Source: Candidatus Bipolaricaulota bacterium (GTDB lineage: Bacteria > Bipolaricaulota > Bipolaricaulia > RBG-16-55-9). From it: a DNA stretch of 55,515 bases. The stretch lies in the NCBI GenBank assembly GCA_026982655.1, contig JALSGO010000108.1, positions 1-55,515 of the forward strand, written 5' to 3'. A model generated the notes under the pieces. The model saw only the letters and a list, made by a program, of their open reading frames with translations. It did not search any database and had not been told where the DNA came from. Shown piece by piece: positions 15,328 to 23,627 of the stretch; position 1 is the stretch's first letter, and the number at the start of each line of letters is the position of its first letter. Made by a program: the position numbers and the translations under genes.

Positions 15328-16248
15328 TCAAGTCGTCGGTTCGGTCTCCTCCCGGACGGCCTCCTCTTCGGGGCGGGCGAACCGGGTGGCCAAAAGGCCT
15401 ATACCGTATAATAGCACAATGGCGCTGGCCATCGCCACTTGCGTGAAGATGTCGGGCGGGGTGAACATCGCCCCCACCAGAAAGGCCCCTAAGACCACGA
15501 AGCGCCACTGACGCACCAGGGTTTGGCGCTGGACGAGACCGAGTTTGACAAGGAGATACATGGCCAGGGGCATCTCGAAGCTGAGCCCGAAGACCAACAT
15601 GAAGAGCATCGTGAAGGAGACGTAGTTCCCCACGGAGAAGAGGGGGCTCAACAGAGGGCCGCCGATGCCGATGAGGAACTGCATCGCTAAGGGCAGAACG
15701 ACCCAGAAGCAGAAGACGACCCCGGTATAGAAGAGCCCGCTCCCGAAGACGAAGAAGTTGACGAGGTATTTGCGCTCATGGCGATAGAGCGCGGGCATCA
15801 CAAACCGCCACAGCTGCAGGAGAACCCAGGGCATCCCCGCCAACAGCCCCGTCAGGAGCGAGAGCTTGATGTACGTGAAGAAGGCTTCCACGGGGTGGGT
15901 GAAGATCAAGCCGCCGACGAGGAGCTGGGCGGCCCGGCGGGCCACCCGCTCGGAGATCCCTTCGGCCTGCAGGTGGGCGATCAAGCGCTCGTAGTCCTCC
16001 GAGGGGCCGAAGGTGCCCTGCAGGGGACGGATCAGAAACTCCAACAGAAAATCCTTGAAGACGTACGCCACCACGGCAAGGAGGAAGACGACGAGGATGG
16101 CACGGATGAGCCGCATCCGTAACTCATCGAGATGCTCCGTGAGGCTCATCTTATACGCCTCAACCTCGTCTTCCGGTTCGGTAGGCCCTGTGGGTTCCGT
16201 CTGCCCTGCCGATACCGAGGCTTGGGCTGTCTCCTCCGTCGGGCTCAT
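15328..16248 (-). CDS. tatC: Sec-independent protein translocase TatC
   Basis: The 306-residue polytopic membrane protein is the receptor of the twin-arginine pathway, recognising RR signal peptides. The hallmark SLTEHLDELRMRLIRA before the first helix is present, followed by six membrane helices. The family residues in GMPWVLLQLWRFVMPALYRHERKY and FGLSFEMPLAMYLLVKLG (with the membrane Glu) are kept. The ATG at 16248 follows GAGAGGAGAG; the longer frame to 16314 lacks a site. An N-terminal extension of about 30 acidic residues before SLTEHLDEL is unusual. tatA is about 29 kb away at 45083 and no tatB is seen. The gene just upstream encodes a subtilase with a Tat/lipoprotein-like segment. Confidence 0.96.
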   Translation of the reverse strand: MSPTEETAQASVSAGQTEPTGPTEPEDEVEAYKMSLTEHLDELRMRLIRAILVVFLLAVVAYVFKDFLLEFLIRPLQGTFGPSEDYERLIAHLQAEGISERVARRAAQLLVGGLIFTHPVEAFFTYIKLSLLTGLLAGMPWVLLQLWRFVMPALYRHERKYLVNFFVFGSGLFYTGVVFCFWVVLPLAMQFLIGIGGPLLSPLFSVGNYVSFTMLFMLVFGLSFEMPLAMYLLVKLGLVQRQTLVRQWRFVVLGAFLVGAMFTPPDIFTQVAMASAIVLLYGIGLLATRFARPEEEAVREETEPTT

Positions 16249-16347
16249 TGAGCTCTCTCCTCTCTCCCTCGGTTGTTCTCGAGCGACGCATCGCGTGATC
16301 GAGCCGGGAGGCACCGAACGCCCCCGTTAGTACCCCATTAGGGGACA

Positions 16348-17826
16348 CTACGGCCCAAGGACGGCGCGGGCGGCGTCCACGAGCCCGCGGCCCTGGGCCT
16401 GGACGAAGAGCCCCAGGTCCTGAGCCGTCTCCTCCAGTCGTCGGCGGACGGCTCCCGCGTCCCGCAGCCCGGCGGCCATCACGAGCGCCGCCACGCCCGC
16501 CACCTGGGGCACGGAGAACGACGTCCCGCTCACCCGCTGGTATTCCCCGTCCCGAGCGGTAGTGAGGAGATTGGTCCCCGGCGCGACGAGGTCGACCTCG
16601 GGGCCCATGTTGCTGAACCAAGCCCGTTGGTCGTTCTCGTCCGTGGAGGCCACCGCGATCACCTCGGGGTACGCCGCCGGGTACAAGACGCGATACCCCT
16701 TGTTCCCCGCCGCGGCGACCAGCAGCACGCCCGCTTGATGGACTGCGCGGATCGCGTCCCGCAGGGCGGCGTTGTCCTCCTCGGTGCCCAGGCTCATCCC
16801 GATGATCTGCACGCCCTGCCGCAGGGCCCACTCCAGCCCGCGGATGAGGTCGCTGATCGAGCCCCGCTCGTCGTAGCTCAAGATCTTCACCGACCAGATC
16901 TTCACCCGGGGGGCCGTGCCCACTAAGCCGAGGCCGTTCTCGGCGGCGGCCAGCAGCCCCGCCACCCCCGTCCCGTGGCCGTTGTCGTCCGAGGGATCGT
17001 TGTCGCCGTTGACGAAGTCGATGCCCCCCAGAACGTTGCTCCTAAGATCCGGATGGGCAAGGTCGACGCCCGTGTCCAGAAGGGCGACGGTGACCCCCTC
17101 GCCGAGCACGCCCGGATGGGGCAGCACCCACGCCGCCGTACATCCCGAGAGCGCCGCGAGCGTCCCCACCAGCAGCCCGCCCACGACGAGGCGGGATCGG
17201 CGGCGCAGCGGGCTCATCCGAAGCCCCAGCGCCCCCAGTGCCCAGAGAACCCCCAGGGCGCCGAGCGCCAGAGCTCTGCCGGATCCCGTATCGGATGCCC
17301 CGGGGACCGCTGCGAGTCGGGTGCGGTGGACCTCCGGGGCGCGGATGCGCTCGACCCCCCAGCTGTAGAGCTCCACGGGGATCGCGGAGCCCGTCACGCT
17401 CCGGGGGGCAAGCGACGGCTCCCCGGACCCCTGCTCCGGACCCGGAGCAGGAGCGAGGCGGGCCCAGAACTCGGGCGTCCCCACCACGCCGTCGGGGACG
17501 ACGTAGCGCACCCGGGGATCGCCCTCCAGCTCCTCTCTCAGCTCCGCGTCGAGGGTGGCCACGACGGCGTCGATCAGCTCCAAGCGCTCCTCGACCCGCC
17601 CTCCCCCGCTCTCGATGCGGACCTCGAGGGCGCGCACCAGGCCCTGAGTGGATACCCCTACCCCCTGAGCCTCAGCGCGCAGCCCGATGATCACCCTCTG
17701 CTTTGGATCTGGGGTTCGGGCTTGGGCTTGCGCTTGAGCATCCCAAGCGCCGAGCGCCAGCGCAACAAGCCCTACCAAGGCGATCCCGACGATGCCCGGA
17801 AGCCGGATGCCAAAACCGTTCCTCAT
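16348..17826 (-). CDS. subtilisin-like serine protease (S8) with an internal lipoprotein/Tat-like signal segment
   Basis: The 492-residue exported protease has a signal peptide (about 10-33) and an I9-like propeptide region (about 44-112). The peptidase domain carries Asp251 in ALLDTGVDLAHPDL, His284 in DNGHGTGVAG, oxyanion Asn375 in AAAGN and Ser436 in SGTSFSVPQVAG. The triad is complete. Oddly, the domain is interrupted between the first helix (SWGVERIRAPEV, 155-166) and the first strand by about 75 residues. These carry two hydrophobic stretches (184-202 and 212-228). The second starts MSPLRRRSRLVVGGLLVG and ends in the lipobox-like LSGC (Cys229). An internal start at Met204 (17217) would give a lipoprotein, but no Shine-Dalgarno precedes it. 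The gene starts 25 bases behind mutS2. Confidence 0.92.
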   Translation of the reverse strand: MRNGFGIRLPGIVGIALVGLVALALGAWDAQAQAQARTPDPKQRVIIGLRAEAQGVGVSTQGLVRALEVRIESGGGRVEERLELIDAVVATLDAELREELEGDPRVRYVVPDGVVGTPEFWARLAPAPGPEQGSGEPSLAPRSVTGSAIPVELYSWGVERIRAPEVHRTRLAAVPGASDTGSGRALALGALGVLWALGALGLRMSPLRRRSRLVVGGLLVGTLAALSGCTAAWVLPHPGVLGEGVTVALLDTGVDLAHPDLRSNVLGGIDFVNGDNDPSDDNGHGTGVAGLLAAAENGLGLVGTAPRVKIWSVKILSYDERGSISDLIRGLEWALRQGVQIIGMSLGTEEDNAALRDAIRAVHQAGVLLVAAAGNKGYRVLYPAAYPEVIAVASTDENDQRAWFSNMGPEVDLVAPGTNLLTTARDGEYQRVSGTSFSVPQVAGVAALVMAAGLRDAGAVRRRLEETAQDLGLFVQAQGRGLVDAARAVLGP

Positions 17827-17851
17827 GAAGCGCTTGTTCCCTCCCTCTGGG

Positions 17852-20248
17852 TTATTTCAACTCCACGACGGTGACCCCGTCTCCCCCCTGATAGGCGGGC
17901 GCGGGGTAGATGCGGGCCACCCGGGGGTCCTTGGCGAGGCGATCCCGGATCGCCTGGCGCAGCGTCCCCGTCCCCTTGCCGTGGACGATGTAGGCCTTGC
18001 GGATGTCGTGGAGCGTCAGTCGGTCGAGGTAAAGGTCGACCTCTCTCAGGGCCTCGCTCGTGGTCATCCCGCGGACGTGCAGCTCCAGGCCGGGGCTCTC
18101 CGGGGAGAGCTCGTGCGGCGGCGGCGTAGCCCTTCGCGTGGGCTCTTGGGCTTTCGGCTTGGCCCGCGCGGCTTGGGGGGGCGGGGGCGTTCGAAGGTCC
18201 TCCCGCTTGGCCCGGATCTTGACGCTCCCGATCTCGATCTCCACCCGCTCCCCTTCGGCGTCGAGCACCTCCCGGATCACCCCGGTCTGGCCCAGCGGGA
18301 TCACGTAGACGGCCCGACCGGGGACCACCTCCTCCGGGGCCAAGGGGCGCGAAGGCTCTTCCACCGCGCGCTCCGCCGCGCGCAGCCCCTGCTCCTGGGC
18401 GCGGAGCTCGTGAAGCTGCCGTCGCAGTTCCTCCTCCCGCGCCCCCCGGCGGGCGCGGTGGAGCGCCTCCTCCAGTCGGCGACGGGTTTCCCTCAGCTGC
18501 TTCTCCAGCTCCCGGATCTCGGCCCGCAGCGCGCTCGTCGTCTGCTGCTCGATCTGCTCGAGCTTCCGGCGGAAGCGCTCCCGCTCGGCACGGGCCGCCT
18601 CCCGCTCTTGTTGGAGTCGAAGCCGCTCGCGGGAGAGGGCGAGTCGCTCCTGCTGAAGCTGCTGGAGGATCTCCTCGAGGTCGAGCGCGCCCTCGGAGAG
18701 GAAACTCTGCGCGTCGCGGACGATCTCCTCCCGCAATCCCAGCCGCCGGGCGATGATGAACGCGTTACTCGCCCCCACGCCCTCCACCAGGCGATAGGTC
18801 GGGCGCAGCGTCTCGACGTCGAACTCCACGGAGCACGTCTTGAGGCGCTCGTGCTGGTACGCGAAGTGTTTTAAGGGGCTGAAGTGCGTCGTGACGACGA
18901 CGCGCGCGCCCGTGGCCAAGAAGGAGCGCAACAGGGCGATCCCCAGCGCGGCCCCCTCCTGGGGGTCCGTCCCGGCCCCCAGCTCGTCCACCAGCACCAG
19001 GGAGCGCTCGTTCAGCTCCTCCAAGATGCCCACCAGGTTGCGCATGTGGGAGCTGAAGGTACTGAGATTCTGCTCGATGGACTGCTCGTCGCCGATGTCG
19101 CTGCGCACCACGTCGAAGACGGCCAGCTCCGTTTCGGGCTCGGCGGGGACGGGGATCCCCGACTGGGCCATCAGGGTCAGGAGTCCCACGGTCTTGAGGG
19201 TGACGGTCTTGCCTCCCGTGTTCGGGCCGGTGATGACCACCCCCTGATGGCAGCCCCCGAACTCGAGGTCGATGGGCACCACGCTTTTCGGGTCCAAGAG
19301 GGGATGGCGGGCCCCCTTCAAGCGGATCCGGCCTTGGGCGTTGAGTTGGGGGATCACGCATCGGCACTCGAGGGCCCAGCGGGCGCGGGCGTACAGGCCG
19401 TCCAAGATCCGGAGGGCCTTGAGCGTCTCCCGGATCCCGCGGGCCTCGCGGCGCAGCCTCCCCGTTAAATCTCTCAGGATGCGCAGCTTCTCGTCCCGGA
19501 TCTCGCTTTCGAGCTCGCGGACCTCGTTGTTGAGTTCGACCACGGCGCGAGGCTCCACGTAGAGGGTCTGCCCGGAGTCGGAGCTGTCGTGGACCACACA
19601 ATCGAGATCGCGCTTGTGGCCGCTCTTGATGGGGATCACCAAGCGCCCGGAGCGGCGGGTGATCAGGGGCTCCCGAATCAAGGCGGCGTTCTCCGGGGCG
19701 TACAGAAACTCTTTCAGAAGGGCCTCGACTTGCTCTTCGAGAGCGAGCTTGCGCTCGGAGAGGGCGCGCAGGCGGGGGGAGGCGTCGGGGCGCACTTCCC
19801 CGTCTTCGTCGAACGTCCGCCGGATGGCCCCCTCCAGCTCGCGGAAGACCCCGACCCGCTCCGCCAGGCGTCGGAGTTCGGGGTAGTCGCCCTCCAAATC
19901 GAGGAGGGCCTGCCGGAGGCGGCGGGCGCTCTCCAGCGTCTTGAGCACCCCCAAGAACTCCTCGCCCCCCAGCGCGGTGGTCTCGTGGGCCTGCTGCAAG
20001 AGGGGCTCCAGGTCGTCCATGGGTCCGGGGGCGAGGGCGGGACCGGCCTCCTCCAGCGCGCGGCGCATCTCCTCCACGCGGGTCAGCTCCCTCCGGATCT
20101 TCTCTACGTCTGCGGTGGGGAAGAGGGCCGCGACGGCCTCCCGGCCCAGGGACGAGGCAGCATAGCCTTGAATGCAGGCTTGGACCCGCTCCAGCTCCAG
20201 GTCCCGCAGGGTCTTCTCGTTCGCCACCGGGGCTGTGATCACGGTCAT
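17852..20248 (-). CDS. mutS2: endonuclease MutS2
   Basis: The 798-residue MutS-like ATPase with a C-terminal Smr nuclease domain acts on recombination intermediates and, in some bacteria, on collided ribosomes. The core and clamp regions are followed by the ATPase with Walker A GPNTGGKT, STFSSHM, Walker B VLVDELGAGTDP and TTHFSPLK. A long coiled coil (about 510-630) and the Smr domain with LELHVRGMTTSEAL and YIVHGKGTGTLRQAI near the end complete it. The mismatch-recognition domain I of MutS is absent, as expected. The ATG at 20248 has no Shine-Dalgarno, and a good promoter ends 15 bases upstream. It is the first gene of the nine-gene run ending at folD. Confidence 0.96.
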   Translation of the reverse strand: MTVITAPVANEKTLRDLELERVQACIQGYAASSLGREAVAALFPTADVEKIRRELTRVEEMRRALEEAGPALAPGPMDDLEPLLQQAHETTALGGEEFLGVLKTLESARRLRQALLDLEGDYPELRRLAERVGVFRELEGAIRRTFDEDGEVRPDASPRLRALSERKLALEEQVEALLKEFLYAPENAALIREPLITRRSGRLVIPIKSGHKRDLDCVVHDSSDSGQTLYVEPRAVVELNNEVRELESEIRDEKLRILRDLTGRLRREARGIRETLKALRILDGLYARARWALECRCVIPQLNAQGRIRLKGARHPLLDPKSVVPIDLEFGGCHQGVVITGPNTGGKTVTLKTVGLLTLMAQSGIPVPAEPETELAVFDVVRSDIGDEQSIEQNLSTFSSHMRNLVGILEELNERSLVLVDELGAGTDPQEGAALGIALLRSFLATGARVVVTTHFSPLKHFAYQHERLKTCSVEFDVETLRPTYRLVEGVGASNAFIIARRLGLREEIVRDAQSFLSEGALDLEEILQQLQQERLALSRERLRLQQEREAARAERERFRRKLEQIEQQTTSALRAEIRELEKQLRETRRRLEEALHRARRGAREEELRRQLHELRAQEQGLRAAERAVEEPSRPLAPEEVVPGRAVYVIPLGQTGVIREVLDAEGERVEIEIGSVKIRAKREDLRTPPPPQAARAKPKAQEPTRRATPPPHELSPESPGLELHVRGMTTSEALREVDLYLDRLTLHDIRKAYIVHGKGTGTLRQAIRDRLAKDPRVARIYPAPAYQGGDGVTVVELK

Positions 20249-20262
20249 CGTAAGCTCACGAA

Positions 20263-20291
20263 AGCTTAGGCCATTCCCAACGGAATTTCAA
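20263..20291 (-). promoter_or_regulatory. predicted promoter of the mutS2-to-folD operon
   Basis: TTGAAA (20286-20291) and TAAGCT (20263-20268) on the minus strand are spaced 17 bases apart. The -10 forms an inverted repeat with TAAGCT at 20251-20256 on the plus strand. Transcription would start around 20256, giving a leader of only about 8 bases. Confidence 0.55.
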
Positions 20292-20540
20292 CGCCCCGGC
20301 GCTGGGGATATATACCAGGAACAAACGTCCCCTCCGGAGGGGGAACGTGTCCTTGAGGGGGCTTGGAGATGGGGTAAGATCCGATATCAGGAGAAATCTC
20401 CTGGAGAGGGCTTGGTGGCCTGATCTGGGGTCCCTCCTTCCCCAGACCAGGTCGGGGGCTGCCAGAGTTTTGCCGCGTGCCCCGCCTCTTCACGCGGATT
20501 TTTGCTCAGCAGCCCTCCAACAGGCCAAGTCCCTCTTTTT
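20292..20540. other. gene-free segment with a plus-strand promoter-like site and two inverted repeats
   Basis: No coding frame is convincing here. On the plus strand TTGAGG (20353-20358) and TAAGAT (20375-20380) are 16 bases apart. At the predicted start lies the inverted repeat CAGGAGA-AA-TCTCCTG (20388-20403). A second hairpin, TCTGGGG/CCCCAGA with a 9-base loop, is at 20424-20446. A T7 run at the end belongs to the stop region of the MFS gene on the other strand. A small RNA or an operator is possible. Confidence 0.35.
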
Positions 20541-21986
20541 TTATCGCACAAGCTCCTCCCGCTCCTCCGGCTCTACCTTCCCGGAGAGACCGCCTCCGGG
20601 GGCTTTCTCCGAGCGACGCCCGAAGAAGGCGTAGAGCGTTACGGTCGAGATCGTGTAGAAGAGGGCCATGAGCGCGAACTCGACGGAAAACCCCCGCTCA
20701 AACCCCAGAAGATCGCGGAGCCATCCCGATACCCCGGAGCTTACGGCCCAGGTGAGGCTCCAGACGACCTCCGTGGTGCCGCTGAAGGTGGCCCGCTCCC
20801 TGCGGGGGAGCCGCTCCATGCAGAAGGCCATGTACACGGGGTTGGCCATGTTCATGAGCATCCCCCGCACCAAGAGGGCCACCGCCACCAGGGGGAAGTA
20901 GGGCGCGTAGCCCATTACGAGCAAGAAGGGCAGGGAGAGGGCCTGCACGATCACCACGGAGCGGACCTTGCCGACCCGATCGGCCAACAGGGGCTGCAGG
21001 AGCATCCCCACCGCGGTCATGAGCGAGGAGAGGGCGTAGAGCCAGCCCAGTTCCTCGAACGAGATCCCGAACTTCCCGCGCACGAAGAGGTTGAGGAAGG
21101 GCATCGTGAGCCCGGCCCCCAAGCCGATGAAGACCGTCGGCACCAAGAGCTTCCCGAAGAGCGAGGGGTTCTGCAGTCGGAGCCCCCCGAAGGCCCGAGA
21201 GGCGGGCGGGGCCGGAGGGGCCTCTCCGCCCGGCGGCACCTCCGCCGCTCGCACCGAGGCCGCGGACGCGACTCGGGAGCCGTCGGCGCTTCGACCCCAG
21301 CCCTCTTCGGGTTCGCTCAAGGGGGAAGCCTCCCGCAGCAGCAGGAGCGGGAAGAGCGCGAGGAACTGGAGCAGGGCGACCACCCCCAGGGTGACCCGCA
21401 AAGGGAGCACGTCGTGGGGGGTCATCCCCAGAGAGGACGCGACGAGCGCGGGAAAGTACCCGCCCAGAAGGCTTCCTAAGAAGCCCGTGGCTGTGGACAG
21501 AGCGGCCTGCAGGCTGAAGAGGGCCGTGCGCTGGGCCGCGGTGCTGTGCTCGGCCAGGAAGGGCGAGATGTTCGTAAAGATCGCGGTGAGCCCGATCCCC
21601 GAGAGGACGGTGAACCCCAGCAAAAGGGCGGGCGTCGAGGAGAGGGCCACCCCCAAGGAGCCCAGCGCGGCCAGGAGGGTGCCCCCCAGGAGCACGGCCT
21701 TGCGGGAGACCCGATCGCTTAAGATGCCCACAGGGATGCCCAGCACGGCGGCGGTGAGCGACCCGGCGGCGTTGATCGCGCCGATGAGGGACTGGCTCAG
21801 CCCCAAGCTCTGCAGGTAGAAGTTGAGCATGAGCCAGCCGACGCTCATCCCGACGCTGCCCAGCGTGACGCTGAGCAGGAAGAGCTTGGCCTCCCGCGAA
21901 AAGCCGCGGAAACGGCGGAGGTATTCCTGTAACGAATGCACGGGCGGGATCGTCCCCTCCTCCTCCGGCAGCATGGAGCGAGTCAC
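20541..21986 (-). CDS. major facilitator superfamily transporter
   Basis: The 481-residue protein has about twelve membrane helices in two halves. Each half carries a version of the MFS loop motif: GIPVGILSDRVSRKAVLLGG after helix 2 and PLLADRVGKVRSVVI in the second half. The central cytoplasmic loop (about 230-285) is long, acidic and Ala/Pro-rich. The substrate cannot be told from sequence; drug-efflux-like (DHA1) and sugar-type porters share these features. The start is taken at GTG 21986; ATG 21974 is an alternative, and neither has a clear ribosome site. A TACAAT box (22017-22022) lies 31 bases upstream. It is transcribed divergently from the CNNM gene. Confidence 0.88.
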   Translation of the reverse strand: MTRSMLPEEEGTIPPVHSLQEYLRRFRGFSREAKLFLLSVTLGSVGMSVGWLMLNFYLQSLGLSQSLIGAINAAGSLTAAVLGIPVGILSDRVSRKAVLLGGTLLAALGSLGVALSSTPALLLGFTVLSGIGLTAIFTNISPFLAEHSTAAQRTALFSLQAALSTATGFLGSLLGGYFPALVASSLGMTPHDVLPLRVTLGVVALLQFLALFPLLLLREASPLSEPEEGWGRSADGSRVASAASVRAAEVPPGGEAPPAPPASRAFGGLRLQNPSLFGKLLVPTVFIGLGAGLTMPFLNLFVRGKFGISFEELGWLYALSSLMTAVGMLLQPLLADRVGKVRSVVIVQALSLPFLLVMGYAPYFPLVAVALLVRGMLMNMANPVYMAFCMERLPRRERATFSGTTEVVWSLTWAVSSGVSGWLRDLLGFERGFSVEFALMALFYTISTVTLYAFFGRRSEKAPGGGLSGKVEPEEREELVR

Positions 21987-22109
21987 CGGATCCGAGAAGC
22001 AGGTCCTGGAGTTCGCATTGTACTACACGTCCGCCGGCTCCGGCGACCCTCCCGGCAGCGCAACGGCATCTTTTGCCCTGTCCGGCCGGACAAGATCCAA
22101 AGGGGGTGC

Positions 22110-22115
22110 TACAAT
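22110..22115 (+). promoter_or_regulatory. candidate -10 box (TACAAT) for the CNNM/nhaA/sua5 run
   Basis: TACAAT lies about 100 bases before the ATG at 22215, with a poor -35 (GGACAA) 17 bases upstream. The divergent MFS gene has its own TACAAT on the other strand at 22017-22022, so this 228-base gap holds two back-to-back start regions. Confidence 0.4.
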
Positions 22116-22214
22116 AGTCCAACGGTGACCGGTGTCGATGGAACACGACAGCGTTCAGGTGCCCTCGGCTCGGGTGGCGAGGAGCAGGCAAGCCGTGTGG
22201 AAAGGGGCTTGGAA

Positions 22215-23627
22215 ATGATAGGGGTGGAAATTCTCGTAATCCTCCTGTTGGTCGCGCTCAACGGGGTGTTGGCGATGTCCGAGATCGCCCTGGTCTCCGC
22301 GCGCAAAGCCCGATTGCAGGAGTTGGCCAACCAGGGGGATCCTCGGGCCCGTCTCGCCTTGGAGATGGCGGAGGCCCCCACTCGGTTTCTCTCCACGGTC
22401 CAGATCGGGATCACCCTGGTCGGAGTGCTGGCCGGGGCGTTTGGCGGGGCGACCCTGGCCGAGGAGATCGCCGAGCGCCTCCGAGTCGTCCCGGGCCTGG
22501 GACCCTACAGCGAGGTGTTGGGAGTGGGCTTGGTCGTCCTGGGGATCACGTACTTGTCCTTGGTGCTGGGCGAGTTGGTCCCGAAGCGACTGGCTTTGTA
22601 CAATCCAGAACGCGTGGCCGCTGCTGTCGCCACGCCGATGCGGGTACTCGCAGCGGCGGCTGCCCCCGCCGTGCACCTGCTGAGTCTCAGCACGGAGATG
22701 ATCATCCGGGCGATGGGCATCCGTCCCCGCCCTGAACCCCCAGTGACCGACGAGGAGATCCGGATCCTCATGGAACAGGGGATTCAAGCGGGCACCTTTG
22801 AAGAGACCGAGCTGGACTTGGTGGAGCGGGTCTTCCGCCTGCGCGATCGGCGGGTTAGCGAACTGATGACGCCACGGACCGAGATCGTTTGGTTGGAGGT
22901 GGACGACCCTCCGGAGAGGATTCGACGCAAGATCGCCGAAGGCATGCACTCCCGTTTCCCCGTCTGCCGCGGCGGCCTCGATCACGTCTTGGGCGTCGTG
23001 GAGGTCAAAGCCCTCCTCCCCCAAGTCCTGGCCGGACGACCCATGGACCTTACGACTTCGCTGCAGGAGCCGGTCTTCGTCACCGAGAGCATGTCCGCGC
23101 TTAAGGCCCTCGAACTCTTCCAGCGCTCTCGGACGGCCCTCGTCTTGGTGGTCGACGAGTACGGCAGCATTCAAGGGTTGCTCACCCCCAGCGACCTCCT
23201 CGAGGAGTTGGTGGGGGAGATCGCGTTAGGCGACGCGGCACGACCCGAGTCCGTCCGTCGAGAAGGGGACTCGTGGATCCTCGATGGACGACTGCCCCTG
23301 ACCCGCTTGAAGGACCTTCTAGGGTGGGAGACGCTGCCGGACGAGGAGAAGGGGTACTATCACACGGTGGGAGGGTTCGTGTTGGCGAGGCTGGGACGCA
23401 TCCCTTCGGTCGGAGATCGCTTCGAGTGGGGAGGAGTCCGCTTCGAGGTGGTGGCCATGGATCGGCACCGCGTGGCTCAGGTGCGGGTCTCGCCGGTCGC
23501 TCCTCCCTCCACCTCCACCTCCACCTCCCAGACCCGAAGGTCCGAGGTCTCCGAGCGCGGGCTCCCGGATGCCGACAACGGGATACCGGAGAAGAGAGGG
23601 GAAGGGGAGGGTCGTCGTGGACCGTAA
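22215..23627 (+). CDS. CNNM/CorC (HlyC-type) transporter-associated membrane protein
   Basis: The 470-residue protein has three recognisable parts. A DUF21/CNNM membrane domain (about 1-150) contains NGVLAMSEIALVSARKARLQ, GITLVGVLAGAFGGATLAEE and LGELVPKRLAL. A CBS-domain pair (about 195-325) contains LMTPRTEIVWLEVDD and LVVDEYGSIQGLLTPSDLLEELVGEI. A CorC_HlyC C-terminal domain (about 340-430) contains GRLPLTRLKDLLG. The family is linked to Mg2+ or Co2+ efflux and Na+-coupled transport. The tail holds an ST repeat from a CCTCCA microsatellite. The ATG follows AAAGGGG. The stop lies inside the start region of nhaA (11-base overlap), so the two cation-handling genes are probably co-expressed. 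Confidence 0.94.
   Translation: MIGVEILVILLLVALNGVLAMSEIALVSARKARLQELANQGDPRARLALEMAEAPTRFLSTVQIGITLVGVLAGAFGGATLAEEIAERLRVVPGLGPYSEVLGVGLVVLGITYLSLVLGELVPKRLALYNPERVAAAVATPMRVLAAAAAPAVHLLSLSTEMIIRAMGIRPRPEPPVTDEEIRILMEQGIQAGTFEETELDLVERVFRLRDRRVSELMTPRTEIVWLEVDDPPERIRRKIAEGMHSRFPVCRGGLDHVLGVVEVKALLPQVLAGRPMDLTTSLQEPVFVTESMSALKALELFQRSRTALVLVVDEYGSIQGLLTPSDLLEELVGEIALGDAARPESVRREGDSWILDGRLPLTRLKDLLGWETLPDEEKGYYHTVGGFVLARLGRIPSVGDRFEWGGVRFEVVAMDRHRVAQVRVSPVAPPSTSTSTSQTRRSEVSERGLPDADNGIPEKRGEGEGRRGP

Noticed and set aside
15406-15411. Plus-strand TATAAT inside the end of tatC
   Set aside because: It has no -35, is antisense to the gene and has no plus-strand gene behind it.
23508-23530. CCTCCA short tandem repeat in the CNNM gene, as phase-variation tract
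   Set aside because: The unit is 6 bases, so changes in copy number keep the frame; only the length of a Ser-Thr tail would vary.
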